64,000 nucleotides of DNA, taken from Vibrio splendidus (GTDB taxonomy: Bacteria; Pseudomonadota; Gammaproteobacteria; Enterobacterales; Vibrionaceae). The stretch spans positions 248,001-312,000 of the forward strand of contig NZ_MCUN01000001.1 in the NCBI RefSeq assembly GCF_002873455.1. Direction: 5' to 3'. Made by a program: the position numbers and the translations under genes. Under the pieces are notes generated by a model. It was not told where the DNA came from. It did no database searches and saw only the letters and a program-made list of their open reading frames with translations. Position 1 is the first letter of the stretch. The number at the start of each line of letters is the position of its first letter. Shown in pieces: positions 27,365 through 37,097 of the stretch.

Positions 27365-28396
27365 ATGATAATCTGGTTACAACTCAAACGTTGGGTCAAA
27401 GCGAATATCTTTGTTTTGAATGGCAAAAACCTACTGTTCACTTTTCTTGGCTACATAGTTCTATCGTGGTTGATGCTGTATTTGGCAGGTGAAACAGATT
27501 TAACCAGTTCGGTTACCATATTCGCTTACTACTTGGTGGTGACGGCTTCTACAGTTGGTTATGGTGATTTGTCACCGAGCACGGCTGCGGGGCAGTGGAT
27601 AGTCATTCTATTTGTGATTCCGGGTGGGTTGAGCCTTTTTGCTGCGTTACTGGGTAAGGTGGCGACAGAAGGTGTTGAATATTGGCGAGCGGGCTTGCTA
27701 GGGAAAAGGAGAGTTAGAGTGGACAACCACATTTTGATGTTGGGGTGGAATGAACAAAGAACTATTCACCTCATCCGCATGCTGCAACACGAGGAAACGG
27801 GTAAGCGACCAATCGTATTATGTACTCGTTCAGATATCGAAAACCCGTTACCCGGTGAAATCAATTTCGTCAAAGTAAACAGCTACACAGATGGCAAAGA
27901 GATGGAGAAAACGGGTATTGAGTCTGCGAGTTGCATCCTGATTGATAACCCAGAAGACGACATTACCCTGTCTGCAGCACTTTACTGTGCTAACCGAAAT
28001 CCGAAAGCTCACTTACTGGTTTATTTTAAAGATGAAGCGTTGAGCGACCTACTACACAAACATTGTCCAAACTCTGAATGTATTCCGGCTGTGGGTGCAG
28101 AGATGCTAGCAAAGGCTGCGGTAGACCCAGGTTCAAGTGCGCTTCATCAAGAGCTATTGAGCTCAACAAGAGGTATGACACAGTATTCAACGTATTTCCC
28201 TGAAGGCGCCGATCCTGTCACCGTCGCGCCTATTTTCTCTGTGTTTAAAGAGAAGTACAAAGCAACGCTGATCGCGATTGATACGGGGGATGGTATTGAA
28301 CTTAACCCAGAACTAGACCAAGTTGTCAGCAGCGGTACTAAACTATTTTATATCGCCGACGAGCGAATTGATGACTTCGATTGGAAAGGTTTTTAA
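27365..28396 (+). CDS. Potassium channel with RCK/TrkA-N domain
   Basis: A 343-residue membrane protein. Two hydrophobic helices flank the K+ selectivity filter TVGYGD at residues 63-68, giving the minimal two-helix pore. A cytoplasmic TrkA-N/RCK region follows from about residue 115 (HILMLGWNEQRT), with a C-terminal ligand-binding part. Such channels are tetramers gated by ions or nucleotides. AGAGG sits 6 bases before the ATG. It stands alone after the siderophore island and ends at a two-way terminator. Confidence 0.85.
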   Translation: MIIWLQLKRWVKANIFVLNGKNLLFTFLGYIVLSWLMLYLAGETDLTSSVTIFAYYLVVTASTVGYGDLSPSTAAGQWIVILFVIPGGLSLFAALLGKVATEGVEYWRAGLLGKRRVRVDNHILMLGWNEQRTIHLIRMLQHEETGKRPIVLCTRSDIENPLPGEINFVKVNSYTDGKEMEKTGIESASCILIDNPEDDITLSAALYCANRNPKAHLLVYFKDEALSDLLHKHCPNSECIPAVGAEMLAKAAVDPGSSALHQELLSSTRGMTQYSTYFPEGADPVTVAPIFSVFKEKYKATLIAIDTGDGIELNPELDQVVSSGTKLFYIADERIDDFDWKGF

Positions 28397-28426
28397 ATCT
28401 ATTATTTTAATCTCGCCCAACAACGA

Positions 28427-28451
28427 AAAAGGCCTCATTGTGAGGCCTTTT
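28427..28451. terminator. Bidirectional terminator
   Basis: AAAAGGCCTCA pairs with TGAGGCCTTTT around TTG, between the convergent channel and YecA-family genes. Confidence 0.92.
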
Positions 28452-28472
28452 GGGTCTGTATAAAGCTAACTT

Positions 28473-29042
28473 TTATTGAGTTTCAGCCAGTGCAATACCA
28501 CGCTGCGTTAATCCGCAAAGCATTACAGGAACAGCGTTAAAGATCTCTTCAAATTGCTCAAGGCCTTCGATGCCTTGTTCAGCAAGTGTAGCAATGGAAG
28601 TTTCTGGATCGTAAAGCATGCTTAGTGAAAGCAACACGCCGCCGATTAATGCGTTGTCTTCGCTGTCTTCTGGCATCAGTGTTTCCCAATCATCACGGGC
28701 GATCTGCCAGCCTTGAAGTAAGCCTTCACAGAAGTCGCGAGCCGCGGTATTCACCACTTCTGCATCATCCAATTGGCAAGCTTCAGGCCAAACCCACGTT
28801 CCTTCAATTAGCTCAGGACGCGTTTTATTCCAAAGCGTGATGATAACTTCAATGTAGCTCTCTAGCTGCTCACCGTCCGTAAAAGGCGCGACTTCTTCGC
28901 CACCCCATAAGAACGGTAGCCATTCATGAGGGGTTAACACATTAGGTGCAGCTGCCATTGCAGTGACAAAGCCCATTGTTTTGTGTTCTGTGATTAGCTT
29001 TCCTTCCAACTCTGGAAGCGCAAGAATATCTTGTAAAGTCAA
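28473..29042 (-). CDS. YecA/UPF0149 family protein
   Basis: A 189-residue acidic protein of the UPF0149 (YgfB/YecA) family. The conserved stretch runs through GFVTAMAAAPNVL, EWLPFLWGG and FCEGLLQGW. It lacks the C-terminal SEC-C zinc motif of E. coli YecA. Its function is unknown. The best full-length start is TTG at 29042, where no clear ribosome site is seen; an internal ATG would cut 22 conserved residues. It stands alone between convergent and divergent neighbours. Confidence 0.8.
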   Translation of the reverse strand: MTLQDILALPELEGKLITEHKTMGFVTAMAAAPNVLTPHEWLPFLWGGEEVAPFTDGEQLESYIEVIITLWNKTRPELIEGTWVWPEACQLDDAEVVNTAARDFCEGLLQGWQIARDDWETLMPEDSEDNALIGGVLLSLSMLYDPETSIATLAEQGIEGLEQFEEIFNAVPVMLCGLTQRGIALAETQ

Positions 29043-29126
29043 AGTGAGGTACCGTAAAAGGGAACATATTTGCGCTTATAGTACCAATGAACTTGTGCCA
29101 ATCAAGCTTCAATCTAAAAAGGCTTG

Positions 29127-31667
29127 ATGTCATGGATGATAAACACTAGGTTTAACAGAAAAGAAAACAATAAAAGAATTATGCAGATACGGTCGTCTTT
29201 AAAGAAAAAAAGTATGGTAGCGCTTGGGTTCTACCTTGCGATGTTTATTGCCATTGTCGGTAGTGTGACGTATTACGTCGTAGAATCCCCTGTGCGTGGG
29301 AAATTACAACAAAACCTCGACTTACGTACCCAACTTTTATCCGCATTGATTACAGAGCCACTCAGCAGCTCAGAAGGCTTTGTAGATAGTCTAGTTGGCT
29401 TTGCTCAAGCACATCGCAACGGTGATGACGTTGTTCCGCTCTTCAAGTCCATGTTAGCGGCGAGCGATGATACGATCGTCAGTGCCGGAATTTGGCCTGA
29501 ACCTTTTGGGCTTGACTCTAAAAAGCGTCTTAACAGCCACTTTTTCAATAAAGCCGACGATGGAAAAATTGATCAGCTGTTCTCTTACAACAATCCTAAG
29601 AATACCCCTTATCAAGAAGAGTATTGGTACACCTCTGTCGTCGAAAAAAAACAAGGAACGATCTCTTGGAGCGATGTGTATATCGACCCATACACACACG
29701 TTCGAATGATTACTGCTTCATCTCCTTATTATTACGACGGCATTTTTGCTGGCGTTGCGACGGTGGATCTCTCGCTCGAAGAGTTACTAGGTTTTATCAA
29801 GAACCACGCCGAAGAATACAATCTTGGCATTACGCTCAGAGATAAACTCAATCAAGTGTTGGTTTCTCATAACTTCAATCTCGTTGAAGGGATCTACATC
29901 AGTAGCAACCAATTTGGTGACTTTGGTTGGCAAGTGGATGTGGTGAACTCCAAGTCACTTGTAGCAGACGAAGTATTTCGTCAGGTGATGAGCATTGAAG
30001 GCGGTATTGTGCCGCTACTACTGTTGTGTGTGATGGCGGGCTATTACTTATTGAACCGCTATTTGATTAACCCAATTACAACGATTGCCGTCAAAGTGGA
30101 TAGTTCGAAAGCAGGCGAAATCATAGATGTTGACTACTCAAGTGATGACGAGATTGGTCATTTGATTAAAACGTTCAACGAAAAGACTATTTACCTTGAA
30201 GCGGAAAAGGTTAAAGCTCAGGCATCCACCAATGCTAAAACTGCTTTTCTTGCTACTCTCTCACATGAAATCCGCACCCCTATGAATGGGGTATTGGGTA
30301 CTGCTCAGATCCTATTAAAAACACCTCTAAATTCTGAACAAGAGAAGCATCTTAAGAGTTTGTATGAGTCTGGTGATCACATGATGACCTTGCTCAACGA
30401 GATCTTAGACTTTTCGAAGATCGAGCAGGGTAGATTGGATCTTGATGAGACCCGTTTCCCATTAGATTCGATCATCGGCAGTATCAACAGTGTTTACTAC
30501 ACACTATCTTCCGAGAAAGGGCTTCAATTCAAAGTGTACTCTGAGGTGCCTTCTGGTCGTTGGTACTTCTCAGATAAAGCACGTCTACGACAAATCTTGT
30601 TTAATTTATTGAACAACGCGGTGAAGTTTACCTCCAGAGGGTTTGTCGAGGTGTACCTGAAAGAAGTCGTAGAGGGCAGTGACACCTACCTTAGTATTCG
30701 AGTTCGCGACACCGGAATTGGTATATCTAAAGAAGCTCAAAAGCGTATTTTCAAACCTTTCGAACAAGCGGAGTCTTCCACAACAAGGCGCTTTGGTGGT
30801 ACAGGCCTTGGCTTGGCGATTGTGAAGAAAATTGCCCAACTAATGGATGGTAGTATCACCGTTACCAGTGAAGAGGGAATAGGCACGAGCTTTGATGTAC
30901 GTTTGAAGATTCAGCCATGCCAACCTGGAGAAATAGAGAGCTTGCCACACAAGAAGTTAGATTACTCTGGCTTAAAAGTACTAATTGTGGAGGACAACCG
31001 AACCAATACGGTCATAATTGAAACCTTCATGAGCAGTAAAGGCTTCACCTGTAAGAGCGTTGAGAATGGTGAGCTAGCGATACAGGCCGTGGTGGCCGAG
31101 CGTTTTGATTTGGTACTTATGGACAATCATATGCCGGTGATGGACGGTGTTGAATCAACCACTGCGATTCGTGCTTTGATAGGCGATGTATCATCGGTAC
31201 TTGTATTTGGTTGTACGGCTGATGTCTTTAAAGAGACTCGCGAACGTATGCTTGGTGCGGGCGTGGACTATATTATCGCTAAGCCGATTGATGAACGTGA
31301 ACTCGATGATGCGTTGTTTCGCTATTCAAACAAGCTCTACCAATACCATGAAGTAAAAGAGCATGATCTTGAAAGCCAAGAAGTAGAAAAACATGATTCA
31401 AAAAGTAAAAGCGAGTCACTGCCTAAGCCTGATCTGCGAAACAAAGACAATACAGAAGAACTTCTAGTCACGCTTTACGTGGCACTCGAAGACAATAATC
31501 TAGAGTTGATTCAATTTGCGTTAGAAAATCTGCGCGTTCACGTCAAGCCTATGAACAATACAGAACTTACCTATCAAGTTGATAAAGCATTAGAACAGGT
31601 ATCTCTGGGACGGCGTCCTTCTCAAGATGTTATCAATATCATTACTGTAAATATACCCATGGCCTAG
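29127..31667 (+). CDS. Hybrid sensor histidine kinase
   Basis: An 846-residue membrane sensor. TM1 is at about residues 28-48, an extracytoplasmic sensing region of about 240 residues (Cache-like by layout) follows, then TM2 near 290-310. A short linker leads to the dimerisation helix with SHEIRTPMNG (His380), the ATPase region with FNLLNNAVKF and GTGLGLAIVKK, and a receiver domain with LVLMDNHMPVMDG (Asp666). A charged tail of about 100 residues follows; it is unclear whether it is a phosphotransfer domain, since no H-x-x-K-G motif is seen. The signal and the partner regulator are unknown. ATG 29127 follows AAAAAGG; ATG 29181 is possible. Confidence 0.87.
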   Translation: MSWMINTRFNRKENNKRIMQIRSSLKKKSMVALGFYLAMFIAIVGSVTYYVVESPVRGKLQQNLDLRTQLLSALITEPLSSSEGFVDSLVGFAQAHRNGDDVVPLFKSMLAASDDTIVSAGIWPEPFGLDSKKRLNSHFFNKADDGKIDQLFSYNNPKNTPYQEEYWYTSVVEKKQGTISWSDVYIDPYTHVRMITASSPYYYDGIFAGVATVDLSLEELLGFIKNHAEEYNLGITLRDKLNQVLVSHNFNLVEGIYISSNQFGDFGWQVDVVNSKSLVADEVFRQVMSIEGGIVPLLLLCVMAGYYLLNRYLINPITTIAVKVDSSKAGEIIDVDYSSDDEIGHLIKTFNEKTIYLEAEKVKAQASTNAKTAFLATLSHEIRTPMNGVLGTAQILLKTPLNSEQEKHLKSLYESGDHMMTLLNEILDFSKIEQGRLDLDETRFPLDSIIGSINSVYYTLSSEKGLQFKVYSEVPSGRWYFSDKARLRQILFNLLNNAVKFTSRGFVEVYLKEVVEGSDTYLSIRVRDTGIGISKEAQKRIFKPFEQAESSTTRRFGGTGLGLAIVKKIAQLMDGSITVTSEEGIGTSFDVRLKIQPCQPGEIESLPHKKLDYSGLKVLIVEDNRTNTVIIETFMSSKGFTCKSVENGELAIQAVVAERFDLVLMDNHMPVMDGVESTTAIRALIGDVSSVLVFGCTADVFKETRERMLGAGVDYIIAKPIDERELDDALFRYSNKLYQYHEVKEHDLESQEVEKHDSKSKSESLPKPDLRNKDNTEELLVTLYVALEDNNLELIQFALENLRVHVKPMNNTELTYQVDKALEQVSLGRRPSQDVINIITVNIPMA

Positions 31668-31915
31668 ATGTTGTTTAATTACAGAAAGTAAACAACGAAT
31701 TGTCCAACATTTGACCTCGACAATGTTTTTTGGTTGAAGTAACTGCTTTTTAAGTGGTTTTTGGTTGTTAATTTACAACTTGATTTTTAATTTAGAATGT
31801 ATGACTGCTAATCTTGTGGTTTAATGGCGACATTAACTGGTAGGGCGTGAATATGCCTTGTTTATGTGTTACTAAATCACTCAATAAGCAGTGATATATT
31901 TTAGGTTTAGCATCA

Positions 31916-32365
31916 ATGAAGTCTCGTGGTCCATTTTGTATTCGAAACGCAGCGGCGGATACATTTGCTATGGTCGTTTTCTGCTTTATATCTGGCATGA
32001 TCGTAGAAGTGTTTATTTCTGGTATGACGTTTGAGCAATCTCTTGCTTCTCGAACGTTATCTATTCCGGTAAACATAGCTATCGCTTGGCCTTATGGTGT
32101 TTTTCGTGATTGGTTCTTGCGCAATGGTGCAAAGCTTTCACAAAGTTCATTGATGAAGAATATATCTGACCTCTTAGCTTATGTACTGTTCCAATCACCT
32201 GTGTATGCCGGTATTTTGTTGGCGGTAGGTGCTTCAGGCGACCAGATCGTTACGGCTGTAACCAGTAATGCAGTTATCTCGTGTGGAATGGGCGTACTTT
32301 ATGGCTACTTCCTAGATATGTGCCGTAAATGGTTTCGAGTTCCGGGCTACTATCAACAAGCTTAA
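31916..32365 (+). CDS. alaE: L-alanine exporter AlaE
   Basis: A 149-residue inner-membrane protein, the same length as E. coli AlaE. It starts with [19 protein letters not shown] and has [20 protein letters not shown], both typical of the family. There are about four membrane helices, the last part reading [15 protein letters not shown]. It exports L-alanine when alanine dipeptides build up. It is monocistronic; no clear promoter elements were assigned in the 248 bases before it. Confidence 0.92.
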   Translation: MKSRGPFCIRNAAADTFAMVVFCFISGMIVEVFISGMTFEQSLASRTLSIPVNIAIAWPYGVFRDWFLRNGAKLSQSSLMKNISDLLAYVLFQSPVYAGILLAVGASGDQIVTAVTSNAVISCGMGVLYGYFLDMCRKWFRVPGYYQQA

Positions 32366-32545
32366 GAAAAGCAACAAGCGTAAGTGCAGCGAAAGAATGA
32401 AATTTGGTTTGTTTTTGATCTAATGAGTTAATTTGTAATCGAACAAACTGAAAAAGGCACTTTTTTTGATAATGCCTCTTGACCAAAGCAAGCAGAATCA
32501 ATAAAGTAGCGCCTCGTTGAGTAACAAGCTCAACACACAATTTGT

Positions 32546-32636
32546 GGAAGGATGGCTGAGTGGCTTAAGGCGCTCGCCTGGAAAGCGAGTATACGTTTAT
32601 AGCGTATCTGGGGTTCAAATCCCCATCCTTCCACCA
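32546..32636 (+). tRNA. tRNA-Ser (anticodon GGA)
   Basis: Acceptor arm GGAAGGA pairs with TCCTTCC. D-arm GCTGAGTGGCTTAAGGC follows. The anticodon stem CTCGC/GCGAG holds loop CTGGAAA with anticodon GGA at 32580-32582. A long variable arm follows, then T-arm TGGGG-TTCAAAT-CCCCA and an encoded CCA end. The long variable arm and anticodon fit serine. Confidence 0.95.
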
Positions 32637-32642
32637 CTATTC

Positions 32643-32670
32643 AAAACCCTAGCAGAAATGCTGGGGTTTT
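32643..32670 (+). terminator. Terminator after tRNA-Ser
   Basis: AAAACCCTAGC pairs with GCTGGGGTTTT around AGAAAT (one mismatch), followed by T-rich DNA. Confidence 0.85.
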
Positions 32671-32741
32671 CTCGTTTCAGAGCCCCTCATATTCTACTTC
32701 ATTTGCATCCATCCCTAGTTTCTCCAATGTTCAATTTTACT

Positions 32742-33664
32742 ATGGCGATTTCGTTACTGTTTATTGGTAAAGGTTTGATTGAATGATCTGAAGTATTCAC
32801 TACCAGAGTCTGTTATTGGTGGCTTTATTTATGCTAAGACCATTATATTTTTGAAATCCAAATCACCTTTAGCCTAGATGTCAGAGACTTTTTACCTCTC
32901 TGCCTCTCTACTTTTTTTCTGGCATCTGGCTCCAAGCTGACATTAAAACACTGATTAAAGGCGTGCGACCGTTGTTCTCTCTATTGTTTCTTGCTGCCGT
33001 CTTTGTCGTGTTGCAAAACGTGATTGGATTGGCTGTTGCTTCTGGCTTTGAATAGACACTAAAGCTGGTTTGTTGTCGGGCTCTATGAGCTCAATAGGTG
33101 GCGTAGGTACAACGTTGGCTTGGGCACCAATGTTTGTGGAAGAGTTTGGTATTGCTAACGCGTTCGAGATCGGTGTGGTGTCAAATACGGTTGGTTTGAT
33201 AGCGGCGTGTGTTATTGGTGGCTCAATTTCCAACGACTTGTTTAATAAACATAAAATTAGCCCGTCGAATGAAGAAGATGTGACGGTTGGTGCATTTCAA
33301 GAAAGCGAAACACGCACTGAATTGAGTCACTATGGCGTTTATGGGGCTGCGGATCTGGGATCTCGATGGACTGTTTGGTTATATCTCTGTGGTGATGGAT
33401 ATCTAAATCCTCCTTTCGCTTCTGTTTACGCTATTCGTCGTTTATTACCTGATGGGGTGCAACTATGACACGGTAGTGATATGTTCAGGCTTCGGTGCTA
33501 TTTCTCTTGGTTTGACAGCAACAGCAATTGTTAACATGACCGCAGTAACTCATCGTTATGGTGAAAGCCTACAAGCTTTCATTGTAGTGCCTTTGCTGTG
33601 TGGTTTCTTTGTTGATTTGATTAATGCACAGGTGATTAGCTATTTTTGTAGGGATGTAAGTTAA
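32742..33664 (+). pseudogene. Decayed gltS-type sodium/glutamate symporter
   Basis: Pieces of a GltS-family symporter lie in the right order but in different frames. MAISLLFIGKG comes first, then KYSLPESVIGGF after a frame change near 32785, then RPLFSLLFLAAVFVVLQNVIG in another frame. An in-frame TAG follows at 33053-33055. Next come GSMSSIGGVGTTLAWAP and IGVVSNTVGLIAACVIGG, then MGLRIWDLDGLFGYISV, broken by TAA at 33404-33406. The last part is GCNYDTVVICSGFGA to FVDLINAQVISYF. About 120 residues between the central and final parts seem deleted. Several frameshifts, two stops and the deletion make a working protein very unlikely. It lies just after tRNA-Ser. Confidence 0.82.
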
Positions 33665-34364
33665 ACAAGTGATTCGCAAGAGTCGATGACTAGTAGCTTG
33701 TTCAATAGAGTAAGCTACTTATTGCCTTGTTACAAACCCTTCAAATACGATCATACCTTTCATTACCCCATCTGCTTCTCATCGAGTTTTGCCTCAATTG
33801 ATATCTTAAATGAAGAGGTGAACCTATTCTACTACACCGCTTAATTATTCCTTTCTATTTTTTTACCCGTAATATTTAAACGAGGTTGACTTGCCTGTGA
33901 TAAAAGTCTTTGACAACCATATTTATAATATCTGTGATTTTTACTGTATGTAAATTAATTTTAAATTCCGATGATCATCAGTATAAATAATTATCACAAA
34001 TTAAGTCTTTAGTATAAATATTTCAGTTAAATTTCTGTTCTGGTTTCTTTTTTTAGGACATTGAAATAGTTTGTTTTTCAACCATGTTTCTATTTATTAT
34101 GTTTCTTATCACACTTATAAAAAATATAATTAATTAAATTTTACGGTTTTTTTTATTTTCTGCTTGAGAAATTAAATTAGTTTTAACAGTTGGTTATATT
34201 GTTGTTTTTGTCATTTGTGTTTCTTGATGAGTGTTAATTGAACAGGAGAAAAATTAAAAGTATAAATTTTCGATCGAAAATTAACCATTCTACCGGTGTG
34301 GTGATTTGAATGTTATTAAATGAAGATATAACATGCCGGCAAATTTATTAGACCTTGATTCCAT
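33665..34364. other. 700-base AT-rich gap
   Basis: No gene with coding character is seen on either strand. The DNA is markedly AT-rich with several T runs. It ends in the promoter region of the lipoprotein genes, which contains an 18-bp perfect palindrome at 34265-34282. AT richness of this kind often goes with silencing proteins such as H-NS, but this is inference. Confidence 0.5.
34265..34282. promoter_or_regulatory. 18-bp perfect palindrome, possible operator
   Basis: AATTTTCGATCGAAAATT reads the same on both strands. It lies about 83 bases before the first lipoprotein gene and may be a regulator binding site. It is not followed by a T run, so it is not a terminator. Confidence 0.5.
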
Positions 34365-35348
34365 ATGTTTACAAATTTAAAAAGATATCTTGCATTTTTT
34401 GTATTTTTTGCAATTGCTTTAACTACTGGCTGTCAGTCAACTAAGCCAACTTGGTATTCGAAACCTCAAGCAGATGCTAACGAGTATATCTATGCGGTGG
34501 CACAGGCAAGAACTTTGTCTCACGCAAAAAAAATTGCAGTGAACAACATTAATGAGAAGCTTTGGACTCAAGTTGAATCTTCTTTCTATATGCGTGAAAC
34601 CGCGCGCGAAACGAATGGTACCGGGTTTTCAAATAGCCTAGTAGACAACAAAGTAAACACAAAAACCGAATCATTGACCCTCAATGGTATTGAATACGCA
34701 CATATGGAAGAGAATGATCTCGGTGCATTTGTCGAAGTTAAAATTAAGAAGTCTTTGGTCACTCAGCAGTTAATACGTGAGATCCAAGATTTTAACCGAA
34801 AATCTCAAAGAGAAATCGCAGCACTGCAGCATGAAGACAAACTGCTCTGGTGGCTTGATAACCATAATTCATATCAAATGCAGCATGAAGCTTCTGTACG
34901 CATTGCGATGTTGTCGTCTTTAAAGCCGAGCTATCAAGTCGACGTCAGTTCTATTGAAAAACTGGTTATTACACATGAAAAAGTAAGTAGCGAGATCAAT
35001 ATTCGCCTTTCATCTGATCGAGAATCGCGCAAGGCCGTCCAGTTACTAGGCAACCAACTTTCTGGTTTTAATATTGCCACATCGATATCTAAGAACAAAA
35101 ATCAAACGCATATTCTAAAAGTTGCATCTGAGCGCCGTAGAAACAAGGTTGGTGATGCATTTATTTCTACACTGGTATCGAATGTTGAAGTCGTAAATAT
35201 GAAATCGAAAACAGTATCTCGTAGTGAAATTATATCGACGGGTAATTCGGTCACTAGCTATAAATATGCTGATGAAGGTGCTGCTCGTCACTTCGATGAG
35301 CAAGTAAAAGAACAAGGGATTTGGACAGCATTAGGCTTAATTAAATAG
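34365..35348 (+). CDS. LPP20-like outer-membrane lipoprotein
   Basis: A 327-residue predicted lipoprotein. A hydrophobic leader ends in LTTGC, with Cys23 as the likely lipidated residue. The next 110 residues look like the LPP20 fold seen in FlgP and Helicobacter Lpp20 (KPTWYSKPQADANEYIYAVAQA). The rest, about 190 residues, is not recognised. It is first in a set of three lipoprotein genes; the next starts 49 bases later. An envelope role, perhaps as part of a ring or coat, is inferred from the family and neighbours. Confidence 0.7.
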   Translation: MFTNLKRYLAFFVFFAIALTTGCQSTKPTWYSKPQADANEYIYAVAQARTLSHAKKIAVNNINEKLWTQVESSFYMRETARETNGTGFSNSLVDNKVNTKTESLTLNGIEYAHMEENDLGAFVEVKIKKSLVTQQLIREIQDFNRKSQREIAALQHEDKLLWWLDNHNSYQMQHEASVRIAMLSSLKPSYQVDVSSIEKLVITHEKVSSEINIRLSSDRESRKAVQLLGNQLSGFNIATSISKNKNQTHILKVASERRRNKVGDAFISTLVSNVEVVNMKSKTVSRSEIISTGNSVTSYKYADEGAARHFDEQVKEQGIWTALGLIK

Positions 35349-35397
35349 CAAACCCCAGATCTGAGAAAAATAAAATAAACATGTTCGGAGAGAATAT

Positions 35398-36402
35398 ATG
35401 TTAAAGAAAACGTTAATGGCTAGTGCTGTACTTGCAACTTTGTCTGGTTGTGCGTCAGTGAGCGAAGTATGTACACCTGATACACGTGTAGAAATTGAAG
35501 CGGCTGAGATCCAGCTCCCGTCTTCAGACGACACCAAGGTGGTTGTTCTTCCAGTTGATCTTGAGTTTAAAAACTCGGCATCGAAAAAAATGCAGTCAGC
35601 GATGCGAAATGCGTTAGAAACACAAATTGATGAAACCGGCGCAAATCTCGTTGATCGTAAAATTGCCAACAAAGTAAAAGGCGAAATCAAGCTAGCAGAG
35701 CAAAGTGGTCGACTAAGCAGCAAAGGCGTGCCAATCGCAGACTACGCAATTATCACAGAAATTACGCGTGCTGATTTGAGTACTTCATTCAGCGAGCGTC
35801 GTACTTACGAGAATGATGAAGGTGAAACTAAGGTAGTTCCAGCGTCATGTAGTTACGACTTCGATGTAGAAGCGATTGCAAAAGTCGTCGCGTTACCAAG
35901 TATGGAAGTGATGAAGCGCATTAAACTTGAAGGCGATTTTTATTCATCTTCAGAGACTAGTAATTCTCGTTGTCCGGTAAGTGAGTCAGGCTACGGTTCA
36001 ATGGCAGCTAAAGCAGCCGCAGAAGCAGTAGATCATTCTACTGATTTGAGCAAGATGTTGGCGGCAAGTGCACCGGTTTTAGAGATGCGCCAATGTGCAG
36101 CTGGTACTCAAGTACGTGTTGCGATGGGTAAACAACAAAAAATTAAACCGGGAACGGACATATTATTTTCGAACGCGATGAAATCGATGGAAGGCGAAAC
36201 CGAAATTTACCCAATCGGCGAAGGCTACGTTGTAAACAACGAGATTAATGCCGTAACTGACAAACATTCTTGGATCGTGATCGATGAAGAACTTTCACTA
36301 AAAGTGAAAAAGGGCACTATGGGTAAGGTAGATGCATCAAGCATCCAATGCGACTTTACCGATTTAGAATGCCACGAAAAAAACCTTAGGAATAGCATCT
36401 AA
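35398..36402 (+). CDS. Lipoprotein with CsgG/FlgT-like region
   Basis: A 334-residue predicted lipoprotein with leader and lipobox LSGC. The middle part (about 45-120) reads VVVLPVDLEF, then an amphipathic stretch, then YAIITEITRADL. This is the pattern of CsgG/TolB-N-like periplasmic domains, also found in FlgT and FlgO. The C-terminal part has two Cys (QCDFTDLEC) that may form a disulfide. It is followed after 3 bases by the next lipoprotein gene, so they are coupled. The family assignment is by pattern only. Confidence 0.55.
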   Translation: MLKKTLMASAVLATLSGCASVSEVCTPDTRVEIEAAEIQLPSSDDTKVVVLPVDLEFKNSASKKMQSAMRNALETQIDETGANLVDRKIANKVKGEIKLAEQSGRLSSKGVPIADYAIITEITRADLSTSFSERRTYENDEGETKVVPASCSYDFDVEAIAKVVALPSMEVMKRIKLEGDFYSSSETSNSRCPVSESGYGSMAAKAAAEAVDHSTDLSKMLAASAPVLEMRQCAAGTQVRVAMGKQQKIKPGTDILFSNAMKSMEGETEIYPIGEGYVVNNEINAVTDKHSWIVIDEELSLKVKKGTMGKVDASSIQCDFTDLECHEKNLRNSI

Positions 36403-36405
36403 TTT

Positions 36406-37017
36406 ATGAAAAAACTACTTATTGCAACATCACTAGTGACGATTTTAGTTGGTTGTCAGAGCAACAATGTGACAGTTAAGGAAGCGCAAAACTTTGCGCC
36501 ATGTACTTTCCCTGATGCACCAACCGTATCGGCTCCGGGTTGGATTTGTGATGTGATTCCTACAGATATAGCTACAGCTGCCAAGGGCTATGCCAAGAAA
36601 AGCGCTGCGGGTATGAGTGTGATGCGAAAAATTGCGGTCAACGATGCTCGTGTGAACCTTGCTTCTGAGTTTGAAACTGACGTAAGCAACTTGTTCCAAG
36701 CGGCGACAGAGGGCGTAACGTCAACTTCAGCTGCTGGGGGGGTAACTGTTGTCACTGAAGATGTTAAAGAGACATTCGAAAACATCACTAAGTCGGTTGT
36801 CAACAAAACACTAACCAACAGTCGTGTCATCGTGAGCCAAGCAAGCCCAACGGGTGGTCTGTATGTTCTAGTCGGTATGGACCAAGCAGCATACGATGCA
36901 AACATGAATAAAGTTATCGACGAAGTTGCTGGTGAAGATTCTGCACTGTGGGATCAATTCAACAACGAAAAAGCGGCTGCAGACCTTGCAGCAGCGTTCG
37001 AAGCATTGAAAAAGTAA
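36406..37017 (+). CDS. LPP20-family lipoprotein
   Basis: A 203-residue predicted lipoprotein with leader and lipobox LVGC. The body (APGWICDVIPTDIA, then MRKIAVNDARVNLASEF, then TGGLYVLVGMD) follows the LPP20/FlgP pattern. It is the second LPP20-like member of the set. The Gly run near residue 112 is coded by seven G in a row (36736-36742), a slippage-prone spot. A terminator-like hairpin lies before the transglycosylase gene. Confidence 0.72.
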   Translation: MKKLLIATSLVTILVGCQSNNVTVKEAQNFAPCTFPDAPTVSAPGWICDVIPTDIATAAKGYAKKSAAGMSVMRKIAVNDARVNLASEFETDVSNLFQAATEGVTSTSAAGGVTVVTEDVKETFENITKSVVNKTLTNSRVIVSQASPTGGLYVLVGMDQAAYDANMNKVIDEVAGEDSALWDQFNNEKAAADLAAAFEALKK

Positions 37018-37044
37018 CCGCTTAATTGCAGTGAGTAAAAGTGA

Positions 37045-37071
37045 AAAAGGCCGCCAATTGAGTGGCCTTTT
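37045..37071 (+). terminator. Hairpin terminator after the lipoprotein set
   Basis: AAAAGGCC pairs with GGCCTTTT around an 11-base loop, followed by TGTTTCT. It may only partly stop transcription into the next gene, 27 bases on. Confidence 0.7.
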
Positions 37072-37097
37072 GTTTCTCTACGCTCTTGGAGTGAACT

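Noticed and set aside
32517..32786. 89-codon ORF over tRNA-Ser
   Set aside because: It runs through the tRNA and its terminator; only its end belongs to the gltS remnant.
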